Shown: piece after piece, positions 8,633 to 15,407 of the stretch
Numbering within the stretch: the stretch's first letter is position 1
Layout: each line of letters begins with the position of its first letter
Assembly (NCBI GenBank): GCA_013824165.1
Contig: PNNH01000079.1
Span: 62,001 to 126,000, forward strand
Source: Methylibium sp.
GTDB taxonomy: Bacteria; Pseudomonadota; Gammaproteobacteria; Burkholderiales; Burkholderiaceae_C
DNA: 64,000 nucleotides
Reading direction: 5' to 3'
The notes under the pieces: model-generated
The model's database searches: none
Seen by the model: only the letters and a program-made list of their open reading frames with translations
Told to the model about the DNA's origin: nothing
Made by a program: the position numbers and the translations under genes

Positions 8633-9556
8633 TCACTTCTTGGCGTAGTCTTCAGCCGGCTTGTCGTTCGGGTTGGCCAGCGCTGCCTTCAGGTTGTCGC
8701 TCATGGCCAGGCCCACCTTGGCATTGGCCGGCGGGATCGGCTGCAGCAGCCACTTGTCGTACAGCTTGGCCACATCGCCCGACTTGATCATGGCCTTGAT
8801 GCTGTCGTCTACAGCCTTCTTGAAGGCCGGGTCGTCCTTGCGGATCATGATGGCGATCGGCTCGACCGACAGCACTTCGCCGACGATCTTGTAGTCCGCC
8901 GGGTTCTTGCTCTTGGCGATCAGGCCGGCCAGCAGCGAGCCGTCCATCACGAAGGCATCAGCGCGGCCCGATTCCAGCAGCAGGAAGCTATCGGCGTGGT
9001 CCTTGCCGAACACTTCCTTGAAGTCCACGCCATTGGCGCGCTCGTGCCGGCGCAGGGTCTGCACCGAGGTCGTGCCGGTTGTGGTGGCCACGTTCTTGCC
9101 GGCCAGCTGGTTGATCGAGCTGATGCCCGAGGCGGCCTTGACGGCGATGCGCACTTCCTCGACGAAGGTGGTCACCGCGAAGGCCACATCCTTCTGGCGC
9201 GCGGCATTGTTGGTGGTGGAGCCGCACTCGATGTCCACGGTGCCGTTCGTCACCAGCGGGATGCGGTTCTGCGAAGTCACCGGCTGGTACTTCACCGACA
9301 GGCTGCTCATGCCCAGCTGCTTGCGCACATCGGACAGCACGCGCTCGCAGATCTCGACGTGGTAGCCGGTGAACTTGCCGTCACCCAGCGTGTAGGACAG
9401 CGCGCCGGAGGATTCGCGCACGCCCATCGTGACCGAGCCGCTGTCCTTGATCTTCTTCAGCGTGTCGGCGTGGGCGGCGCCGGTGGCCAGCAGGCCAGCC
9501 AGCAGCAAGGCTGCAGCGGTGGTGGTACGTTGGAACACAACAGACTTCTGGGACAT
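8633..9556 (-). CDS. gltI: Glutamate/aspartate periplasmic binding protein GltI
   Basis: Periplasmic solute receptor of the polar amino-acid family, 307 residues. The start is set by AGGAG about seven bases upstream of the ATG at 9556; an upstream in-frame ATG at 9595 would add a His/Pro-rich tail before the signal peptide. Residues 1-30 form a Sec signal ending TGAAHA. The mature part carries the family segments VTMGVRESSGALSY, PVTSQNRIPLV and DIECGSTTNNAARQ. It would capture acidic amino acids and dock on GltJK. It is the second binding-protein gene of the operon, 72 bp after a close paralog. Confidence 0.93.
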   Translation of the reverse strand: MSQKSVVFQRTTTAAALLLAGLLATGAAHADTLKKIKDSGSVTMGVRESSGALSYTLGDGKFTGYHVEICERVLSDVRKQLGMSSLSVKYQPVTSQNRIPLVTNGTVDIECGSTTNNAARQKDVAFAVTTFVEEVRIAVKAASGISSINQLAGKNVATTTGTTSVQTLRRHERANGVDFKEVFGKDHADSFLLLESGRADAFVMDGSLLAGLIAKSKNPADYKIVGEVLSVEPIAIMIRKDDPAFKKAVDDSIKAMIKSGDVAKLYDKWLLQPIPPANAKVGLAMSDNLKAALANPNDKPAEDYAKK

Positions 9557-9628
9557 GTGAACTCCTGGATCGGGAGGGTGGTGATGTCCGGCCACAGGGC
9601 CGGGGTTCGTGGGTCAAATCGCTGCCAC

Positions 9629-10585
9629 TCAGGGCAGCGGCTGGTCACTCGGTTGTTTGTAGAGCTTGAGCAGGGCCTCGGACGGCGGCCAGTTCAGGTT
9701 CAGCCCCTTGGGCGGAATCGGCTTCTGGAACCAGCGGGCATAGATCTTCAGCGCCTCGCCGGAGCTCAGCAACTGGCTCAGTGTGCGGTCGACGATGGCT
9801 TTGAAGGCCGGGTCATCGCGCCGCATCATGCAGCCGTAGACCTCGTCGGACAAGGGCTTGCCGGTGACGGTCCAGTCCTCGGGACGGGCCGCCTTGGCGC
9901 GTTCGCCGACCAGCAGCGCATCGTCCATCATGAATGCGTCCACCTTGCCGGCTTCCAGCGACTGGAAGGCATCGCCATGGTCGCGAGCGCTCAGCAGCAG
10001 CAGTCGGCTGCCGCGGGTCTCGTTCCAGGTGCGCAGCAGGCGCTCGGACGTCGTGCCCGAGGTCACCACCACGCGCTTGCCGGCCAGGTCTGGGAAGTCC
10101 TTCAGCCCGGAGTCGCGGTGCACCAGCAGCCGAGTGCTGACCACGAAGATCGAGGTCGAGAACGCCACCTGGCGGGCGCGCGCGGCAGTGTTGGAAGTGG
10201 AGCCGCATTCCAGATCCACCGTGCCATTGACCACCAGCGGGATGCGGTTCTGCGAGGTCACCGGCACAAGGCGCTGGGTCAGCGCCGGCAGCTTCAACTC
10301 GGTGCGGATCGCCTCCACCACCTTCAGCATCAGCTCATGCGAATAGCCCACCACCTGGCGGCGCTGGTCGTAATAGGAAAACGGCACCGAGGATTCACGG
10401 TGGCCCAGATTGATGGTGCCGGTCTCGGCAATGCGGCGCAGGGTCTCGCTCTGCTGGGTCAGCGCCGTCGGGGACGAGGCCGCCGCACTGCCGGCTGCAG
10501 CAAGCGCAGGGGCCGGCATGCCGAAGGTGGCCAGCCAGGCGGCCAGCCCTAGCAGTGTCAGCGCAAGCAGCCGTCCAGCCCGCAT
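9629..10585 (-). CDS. Second amino-acid ABC substrate-binding protein (GltI paralog)
   Basis: Periplasmic binding protein that shares the GltI landmarks PVTSQNRIPLV, DLECGSTSNTAAR and a KPIPPKG-like C-terminus with the next gene, so the two look like a tandem duplication that has diverged. I prefer the ATG at 10585 (318 residues, signal peptide ending APALA), because a strong sigma-54 promoter predicts transcription to begin near 10637, which would leave no leader for the ATG at 10636. The ribosome site before 10585 is weak, so the start is uncertain. First gene of the importer operon. A different ligand preference from GltI is likely but not shown. A 7-bp hairpin (9620-9639) covers its stop codon. 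Confidence 0.85.
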   Translation of the reverse strand: MRAGRLLALTLLGLAAWLATFGMPAPALAAAGSAAASSPTALTQQSETLRRIAETGTINLGHRESSVPFSYYDQRRQVVGYSHELMLKVVEAIRTELKLPALTQRLVPVTSQNRIPLVVNGTVDLECGSTSNTAARARQVAFSTSIFVVSTRLLVHRDSGLKDFPDLAGKRVVVTSGTTSERLLRTWNETRGSRLLLLSARDHGDAFQSLEAGKVDAFMMDDALLVGERAKAARPEDWTVTGKPLSDEVYGCMMRRDDPAFKAIVDRTLSQLLSSGEALKIYARWFQKPIPPKGLNLNWPPSEALLKLYKQPSDQPLP

Positions 10586-10647
10586 CGAATCGAGGCGGGG
10601 CTGGCAGTGGCGCAGGGCGGCGGTGCGGGCGGACATGCCCTATCCAA

Positions 10648-10663
10648 TGCAGACGCCGTGCCA
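10648..10663 (-). promoter_or_regulatory. Sigma-54 -24/-12 promoter of the amino-acid importer operon
   Basis: The minus strand reads TGGCACGGCGTCTGCA. This matches the consensus TGGCACG-N4-TTGCW at every defined base except one (C for T in the -12 box), with correct GG-GC spacing. Transcription would start near 10637. The same operon ends with an NtrC-family activator and its kinase. Confidence 0.8.
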
Positions 10664-10741
10664 GTGCGGGTTATCCCGGGGCGGCGTCGCTAAGTCCTTG
10701 ATGCCCGGTGCTGCGCAGGCCGGCCTGGGTTGCCTGGGTGG

Positions 10742-10784
10742 CGGGTTTCCGTTCCTGCCGAAGCGCGAGGGACGGATTTCCGTT
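10742..10784 (-). promoter_or_regulatory. Candidate activator sites: two 12-bp direct repeats
   Basis: CGGGTTTCCGTT (10742-10753) and CGGATTTCCGTT (10773-10784) differ at one base and lie 31 bp apart, i.e. three helical turns. The second copy is also within a 12-bp palindrome ACGGA-TT-TCCGT (10772-10783). They sit about 110 and 140 bp upstream of the predicted sigma-54 start, the usual place for enhancer-binding sites, so they are candidate binding sites for the regulator at 3046-4416. Confidence 0.5.
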
Positions 10785-10865
10785 TGCGGCCGGTTGCGTG
10801 GGGCGGCGCACAGAGAGGCGGTGCTGCCGCCGTGACACTGCGCCTCAGACCTGATGGAGTGCCGC

Positions 10866-11042
10866 ATGAAGAACAAGCCCCGAGCCGTTGTGCCCCCGGC
10901 CCCGCTGCCGCCTACGCTGGCCGAGCAGAAGTCGGCTTTCACCGCGGAGGGGGCGCCGCCGCCCGGCCAGATTGGCGGAGCGCCGGCGGCCAGCGCTGCC
11001 GCCGCGCCAGCCAGCGTCAGGCCAAGGCGTCCGCCGCGCTGA
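10866..11042 (+). CDS. Small proline/alanine-rich protein (58 aa)
   Basis: Reading frame starting at ATG 10866 with GGAG six bases upstream. The product begins MKNKPRAVVPPAPLPP, continues TLAEQKSAFTAEGAPPPG and ends in an Ala/Pro/Arg-rich tail. The central TLAEQK-FTAEG-PPPG block looks like a conserved core rather than random sequence, and I have an impression of similar short proteins in related bacteria, but I cannot name a family. No signal peptide or membrane span is seen. Its neighbours (the divergent importer operon and, downstream after 500 bp, an OmpA-family gene) give no hint of function. Confidence 0.5.
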   Translation: MKNKPRAVVPPAPLPPTLAEQKSAFTAEGAPPPGQIGGAPAASAAAAPASVRPRRPPR

Positions 11043-11549
11043 GCGGGCGATGCGGGCCGGGTCGTGGCGTGCCCTGCGCCGCGCCGGGGTCTTCCTCGCC
11101 CGCCACTGAGAAGTTGGCATCGTCGGCGCCCGCGGGCGCCGTGCGCTGGGGTGGGCTGGCGGCGGGGCAGGGCGGGGTGGTGCGCAACGACGGCATGGCA
11201 GAAGTCCGGTTGATGGCGGGAGTGCCCGCCGCAGTCAACAAACAACAAACGAGCCGAGGCGAGGTGTTCACTTGAATCGTCAGCACAGCCGAAGCATGTG
11301 TCGGTGCGCTGGCGCACCCGAGCTTCGGTGTTGCTTGTGCGCTGCGCCGTTGCAGCGCAGCGGCAGCGTGGTTCGCTGGCGCACAGACCCGCGCTGAAGG
11401 CAGGCCTACAACCCAGGCTTCGATGCAGGCAATGACGCACGACGCAGGCGCTGGCCTCCGCCGCTGCGAAGCCGGGCATTGATGCGCGGACCCGTCGCGT
11501 CCTGTGACGGGTGCCGCCGCGCCGAACCGAACACCCAAGAAAGAACCTC
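11043..11549. other. 507-bp gap with three hairpins, no gene recognised
   Basis: No frame here has both a start with a ribosome site and protein-like composition. Three inverted repeats are clear: GTTGA..GGCGGG / CCCGCC..TCAAC at 11209-11239; a nested one at 11289-11328 with arms CCGAAGC / GCTTCGG and GTGCGC / GCGCAC; and TGCGCTGC / GCAGCGCA at 11338-11359. They precede the OmpA-family gene by 190-340 bp and could be part of a long leader, a small RNA or repetitive palindromes. Confidence 0.5.
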
Positions 11550-12719
11550 ATGAACAAGACCCACGCACTGCGAATTCTCACCATGGCGCTAGGCACGATG
11601 CTGCTCGCGCCTGCCTTTGCCCAGGTGTCCGGCCAGTACTACGGCGGCGCCTCGATCGGCAAGTCGCGCGCCAAGCTCGACGAGGCCGGCATGGCCGCCT
11701 ACAACGCCGGCCCGGCCATCAGCGTGACCGGTGTCGCCGTTGATGACAGCGCCACCGGCTACAAGGTGTTCGGCGGCTACCGCATGAACTCTTACCTGGC
11801 CATCGAGGCGGGCCTCTTCAGCCTGGGCACCTTCGGCTTCGATGCCAGCACCCTGCCACTGGGCAGCGTGCATGGCGAGTCGAAGTACCGCGGCATGAAC
11901 CTCGACCTGGTGGGAACAATGCCGGTCACCGACAAGCTCTCCGCCCTGCTGCGCGCAGGCGTGCAGCGCTCCTGGACCCGCAACAGCTTCAGCGGCACCG
12001 GCGCAGTCATCGTGCCTGACGGCAGCCCGCGCACCCGCGGTGTCAACTACAAGGTGGGCGCCGGTCTGCAGTATGCGATGAGCCCCAATGTGACCCTGCG
12101 CGCCGAGGTCGAGCGCTATCGCATCAACGATGCGATGGACCGCAAGGCCAATGTCAATGCCTATACCGTCGGGCTGGTGTTCCCCTTCGGTGCGGCGCCG
12201 ATGCGCCAGGCCTATGTGGCACCGGCCTACGTGGCGCCGGCACCTGCGCCCATGCCCGTCGCCGCGCCGCCTGCGCCCGCGCCGGTGATCGTGGTCGCGC
12301 CCCCTCCGGCACCAGCGCCGGTCGTCCCGCCGACGCGCCAGCGCGTCAGCTTCGCTGCTGAGTCGCTGTTCGGCTTCGACACCTCGGCGGTGCGGCCTGA
12401 AGGCCAGGCGGCACTGGACCAGTTCGCCCGCGACGCCAATGCCTCGCGCGTCGACACCATCAATGTCGAAGGCCATACCGATCGCCTGGGCAGCGAGGCC
12501 TACAACCAGACGCTGTCGCTGCAGCGTGCGCAGGCCGTCAAGGCCTATCTGGTGAGCCGTTCCGGCCTTGACGCGGGCAAGATCGCCGCGGTGGGCAAGG
12601 GTGAGTCCAGCCCGGTCACCAAGCCGGAAGACTGCCGCGGCAACACGGCTTCAGCCAAGCTGATCGCCTGCCTGCAGCCGGATCGCCGCGTCGACCTTGA
12701 AATGGTCGGCACACGCTGA
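11550..12719 (+). CDS. OmpA-family outer membrane protein
   Basis: 389-residue outer-membrane protein. It has a signal peptide of about 25 residues (ends APAFA), an N-terminal OmpA-like eight-stranded barrel domain of about 190 residues (begins GQYYGGASIGKSRAK, last strand YTVGLVFPFG), a Pro/Ala-rich linker and a C-terminal OmpA/MotB peptidoglycan-binding domain (FGFDTSAVRPEGQAALD, VEGHTDRLGSEAYNQ, QPDRRVDLEM). It should tether the outer membrane to the cell wall. The ATG at 11550 is preceded by AAGAAAGAAC; a longer frame from 11511 has no role for its extra Arg/Pro residues. Followed by a very stable hairpin. Confidence 0.9.
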   Translation: MNKTHALRILTMALGTMLLAPAFAQVSGQYYGGASIGKSRAKLDEAGMAAYNAGPAISVTGVAVDDSATGYKVFGGYRMNSYLAIEAGLFSLGTFGFDASTLPLGSVHGESKYRGMNLDLVGTMPVTDKLSALLRAGVQRSWTRNSFSGTGAVIVPDGSPRTRGVNYKVGAGLQYAMSPNVTLRAEVERYRINDAMDRKANVNAYTVGLVFPFGAAPMRQAYVAPAYVAPAPAPMPVAAPPAPAPVIVVAPPPAPAPVVPPTRQRVSFAAESLFGFDTSAVRPEGQAALDQFARDANASRVDTINVEGHTDRLGSEAYNQTLSLQRAQAVKAYLVSRSGLDAGKIAAVGKGESSPVTKPEDCRGNTASAKLIACLQPDRRVDLEMVGTR

Positions 12720-12728
12720 ACGCGCCCA

Positions 12729-12765
12729 GGCCGGGCGGCTGGGCCAGGCCCAGCCACGCCCGGCC
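12729..12765 (+). terminator. Very stable hairpin after the OmpA-family gene
   Basis: Nested arms GGCCGGGC-GGCTGGGCC and GGCCCAGCC-ac-GCCCGGCC form a stem of up to 17 bp with a minimal loop, ten bases after the stop codon. There is no U-tract, so it is either a factor-assisted terminator or an mRNA-stabilising stem. Confidence 0.5.
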
Positions 12766-12814
12766 ATGGCGTCGGCCGCGCCAGCGGTCTCGATGAACAC
12801 TGCAGGAGAACACC

Positions 12815-13102
12815 ATGTCCAGTGTGGGCTATCACGAGCCAGTCAATGAACTCTCGGACGCGTCGCGGGACATGCACCGCGCCATCGTGTCGCTGATGGA
12901 AGAACTCGAAGCGGTGGATTGGTACAGCCAGCGCGTCATCGCCTGCAAGGACGAGCAGCTGAAAGCTCTGCTCGAGCACAACCGCGACGAGGAGAAGGAG
13001 CATGCGTCCATGCTGCTGGAATGGATCCGCCGCCAGGACCCGACCTTCTCCGCCAAGCTCAGGGATTCGCTGTTCACCGACAAGCCGATCGTGCATCGCT
13101 GA
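12815..13102 (+). CDS. Encapsulated-ferritin-like (EncFtn) protein lacking a cargo tail
   Basis: 95-residue, all-helical ferritin-like protein. It aligns by eye with Rhodospirillum rubrum EncFtn throughout: HRAIVSLMEELEAVDWY and HNRDEEKEHASMLLEWIRR. The ferroxidase ligands known from EncFtn (Glu32, Glu62, His65) correspond to E30, E60 and H63; the entry-site acids to E29 and E32; and W38 to W36. EncFtn oxidises Fe(II) as a decamer inside encapsulin cages. Here the protein stops at DKPIVHR, without the C-terminal encapsulin-targeting peptide, and no encapsulin gene is nearby. AGGAG lies eight bases before the ATG. Function as a free ferroxidase or metal-buffering protein is inferred. Confidence 0.85.
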   Translation: MSSVGYHEPVNELSDASRDMHRAIVSLMEELEAVDWYSQRVIACKDEQLKALLEHNRDEEKEHASMLLEWIRRQDPTFSAKLRDSLFTDKPIVHR

Positions 13103-13156
13103 GTGCAGCGCAGCGCCCCCGAGAGGCGCTACCGGCGCTGAATTTATGATCGAGCG

Positions 13157-13672
13157 ATGCCACGTGAACCGCAGCCTCCGAGCCGACCGCCCATCCAGAC
13201 CGATACGACGGGCGACATCGCTGAAGTCCGCGTGCTGCGCCGCTTTCGCATCGTCTTCAATGCGGTGAAGACACACTTCAAGCAAGTGGAGAAGCAGGCC
13301 GGTATCGGCGGGGCGCAGCTTTGGGCCTTGAGCATCGTCGCTGCGCGTCCTGGTGTGGGCATCAGCTCACTCGCGGCGACGATGGATGTACACCAGACGA
13401 CGGCCAGCAATCTGGTCAAGGGTCTAGTCAAGGGCGAGCTGGTCATCACGGAACGAAGCGGCCCTGACCGCCGGGCCGTGCAGCTGCTCATCACGGCTGC
13501 AGGGTCGCGCGTTCTGGCCAAGGCGCCCGGTCCGTTCGCTGGCGTCCTTCCAGACGCGATTGCACGCCTGGACGCTCGCACGCTCAAGCGCCTGGATAAG
13601 GACCTGCAACAGCTGATCGAGCTGCTAAAGGTCGACGAGCGCGCTGCCTCTATCCCTTTGGCTGATCTGTAG
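13157..13672 (+). CDS. MarR-family transcriptional regulator
   Basis: 171-residue winged-helix regulator. A polar N-terminal tail of about 20 residues is followed by the MarR fold: dimerisation helix (VLRRFRIVFNAVKTHFKQVE), recognition helix region (ISSLAATMDVHQTTASNLVKGL), wing (ITERSGPDRRAVQLLIT) and C-terminal dimerisation helices. The D-R-R of the wing is the family hallmark. It is followed 73 bp later by the small membrane protein/ClC/GT-HAD genes, and a palindrome lies inside the promoter in that gap, so it probably represses that operon. The ligand is unknown. Confidence 0.88.
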   Translation: MPREPQPPSRPPIQTDTTGDIAEVRVLRRFRIVFNAVKTHFKQVEKQAGIGGAQLWALSIVAARPGVGISSLAATMDVHQTTASNLVKGLVKGELVITERSGPDRRAVQLLITAAGSRVLAKAPGPFAGVLPDAIARLDARTLKRLDKDLQQLIELLKVDERAASIPLADL

Positions 13673-13710
13673 CCGGACCTTCCGACCGGCGCAGCGGGTC
13701 ATTGCCCGGT

Positions 13711-13738
13711 TTGTTAATTGCATTTGTGCAAATACAAT
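13711..13738 (+). promoter_or_regulatory. Sigma-70-like promoter with a palindromic operator in its spacer
   Basis: TTGTTA (13711-13716), 16 bp, TACAAT (13733-13738). The spacer contains the perfect palindrome TTGCA-tttg-TGCAA (13718-13731), and TTGT / ACAA extend the symmetry outward. This AT-rich patch stands out from its GC-rich surroundings. A dimeric MarR protein binding here would block RNA polymerase directly. Confidence 0.65.
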
Positions 13739-13744
13739 TCGGCA

Positions 13745-13936
13745 ATGATCTACAGACCACGCAGCGCAGTGGCCGGGCTCATTGCGGCGCTGGCAATAGC
13801 CGACTTGATCGCGGCGCTGCATCTTTGGCAGAGCTGGCCCGGGGCGTCGCGCAGAGGACTCGCCAGCGTTGCGAAGACGGATGCCCCGAAGGTCCGCCCC
13901 AACGCTGCCGCGCCATCCGCAAAGGCCGAGAACTGA
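13745..13936 (+). CDS. Small single-span membrane protein (63 aa)
   Basis: Reading frame of 63 codons starting at ATG 13745. Residues 8-27 form one hydrophobic segment (AVAGLIAALAIADLIAALHLW), and the rest is a basic, Ala/Pro/Lys-rich tail ending SAKAEN. The ATG lies only six bases after the predicted -10 box, so the transcript would be leaderless or nearly so; no Shine-Dalgarno sequence is present. It ends 16 bp before the ClC start. It may be an accessory subunit of the transporter or a leader peptide; I do not recognise a family. Confidence 0.5.
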   Translation: MIYRPRSAVAGLIAALAIADLIAALHLWQSWPGASRRGLASVAKTDAPKVRPNAAAPSAKAEN

Positions 13937-13952
13937 GTCGGGCCTGGAAGCG

Positions 13953-15407
13953 ATGACTCAGCCACGCACTGCAAAAGAACTCGACAAGCTCGCGCGCTCC
14001 CGCGCTGGCCGCCAGCTGTCGCTCAGGCTGCGTCGGCTCTGGCGCCCGATCCGCAACGTCGAGCCCGACTTCTGGCGCAAGCTCGGCGCTGAGCTCTCTT
14101 CGCTCGGCCCCTGGCTGGACCGCGCCATCGTGCTGGCCTATGCGGTGCTGACCGGCCTGGTCGTCGTCGGCTTCACCTACCTCGCAGAGGCCGCCAGCCA
14201 TGCCTTTGCGAGCATGCGGCAGCTGGGCGAATACGGCCGCTACCTGCCATTGGTTTGGACCCCGGCGCTGACTGTCGCGTTGCTGTGTTGGACGCGCCGC
14301 TTCGCCGTCGGCGCGATGGGCTCGGGCATTCCGCAGGTGGTTCGGGCGCTCGACGATGACTTGGATGCCATCCAGCGCAGCTGGCTGGTCTCGCTTCGCT
14401 TGTCACTGCACAAGATCATGCTGGTCTCCGGGGGGCTGCTGGCCGGCCTGTCCATCGGCCGCGAAGGGCCGACGGTACAGGTGGGCGCAGGCGTGATGGG
14501 CCACGCGCGGCGCTGGCTGTCGCCGCAGTCGGGCCTGGATTCGCATGACTTGATGGTGGCGGGCGCGGCAGCCGGCATTGCCGCTGCCTTCAACACACCG
14601 CTGGGCGGCGTGATCTTCGCGCTGGAGCAGCTGTCGCGGCGGCGTGGCATTTCGCATAGTTCGCTGGTGATCGCCTGTATCGTGCTGGCGGGCCTGGTGG
14701 CCGTCTCGGTGTTCGGCAACACCACGTACTTTGGCCGGCTGCGCGTGCAGGAACAATCCTGGGCACTGTTCGGCCCTGGACTCGTTGTGACACTCATCGC
14801 CGGCCTGGCCGGCGGCTTGTTCTCGCGCCTGATGATTGTCTGCGCCCAGGGCCTGCCCGACCGTTTCAGCCGTTGGCGGCGCGAGTTCCCGCTGCGCTTC
14901 GCCGCCGCATGTGGACTGGCTGTGGCGGTGATCGGCATCGTCACCCAGGGTGCCACTGCCGGCGCTGGCTACGCGCCGACGCGCGCGCTGCTGGAAGGCC
15001 AGGCTGAGTTGCCTGGTGTCTACACGCTGCTGAAGTTCTGCGCCACCTGGCTGTCAAGCTGGACCGGTGTGCCCGCCGGTGTATTCGCGCCTTCGCTGGC
15101 GATCGGCGCTGGCATCGGCAACGACGTGGCGCTGCTGATGGGCGTCAGCCAGGAGGCGGCCATTCCGCTGATCGCGCTGGGCATGGTGGGCTTTCTCGCA
15201 GCCACCACGCAGGGGCCGATCACGGCCTTCATCATCGTGATGGAAATGGTCGCCGGCCACGCGATGGTGTTGAGCCTGATGGCCAGCGCGCTGCTGGCCA
15301 GCGGCGTCGCTCGGCTGGTGACCCGATCGATGTATGTGGAACTTGCGGCCCTGCTGCCCGTGCCGCCCCGCCGCGTTGCGGCTGCTGAACAAGGAAGTGG
15401 CCCATGA
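13953..15407 (+). CDS. ClC-family chloride channel/transporter
   Basis: 484-residue ClC protein with the three anion-pathway motifs GSGIP (123-127), GREGP (169-173, gating Glu E171) and GVFAP (376-380), plus the inner-gate Tyr at 461. The position equivalent to the internal proton glutamate E203 of ClC-ec1 is Gln226 (FALEQLS against FIIEEM), so proton coupling of the antiporter type may be lost. The start at 13953 was chosen because upstream in-frame residues are an Arg/Pro-rich shadow; GGAAG precedes it. No CBS domains. Its stop overlaps the next start (ATGA), so it is tightly coupled with the GT-HAD fusion. Confidence 0.92.
   Translation: MTQPRTAKELDKLARSRAGRQLSLRLRRLWRPIRNVEPDFWRKLGAELSSLGPWLDRAIVLAYAVLTGLVVVGFTYLAEAASHAFASMRQLGEYGRYLPLVWTPALTVALLCWTRRFAVGAMGSGIPQVVRALDDDLDAIQRSWLVSLRLSLHKIMLVSGGLLAGLSIGREGPTVQVGAGVMGHARRWLSPQSGLDSHDLMVAGAAAGIAAAFNTPLGGVIFALEQLSRRRGISHSSLVIACIVLAGLVAVSVFGNTTYFGRLRVQEQSWALFGPGLVVTLIAGLAGGLFSRLMIVCAQGLPDRFSRWRREFPLRFAAACGLAVAVIGIVTQGATAGAGYAPTRALLEGQAELPGVYTLLKFCATWLSSWTGVPAGVFAPSLAIGAGIGNDVALLMGVSQEAAIPLIALGMVGFLAATTQGPITAFIIVMEMVAGHAMVLSLMASALLASGVARLVTRSMYVELAALLPVPPRRVAAAEQGSGP

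Noticed and set aside
8240-10552. 770-codon plus-strand open frame
   Set aside because: Runs antisense across gltJ, gltI and its paralog, whose motifs are unmistakable; His/Gln/Ala-rich shadow composition.
10640-11596. 318-codon minus-strand open frame
   Set aside because: Covers the sigma-54 promoter and the small proline-rich gene, has no recognisable domain, no ribosome site and random-looking Arg/Ala/Cys composition.
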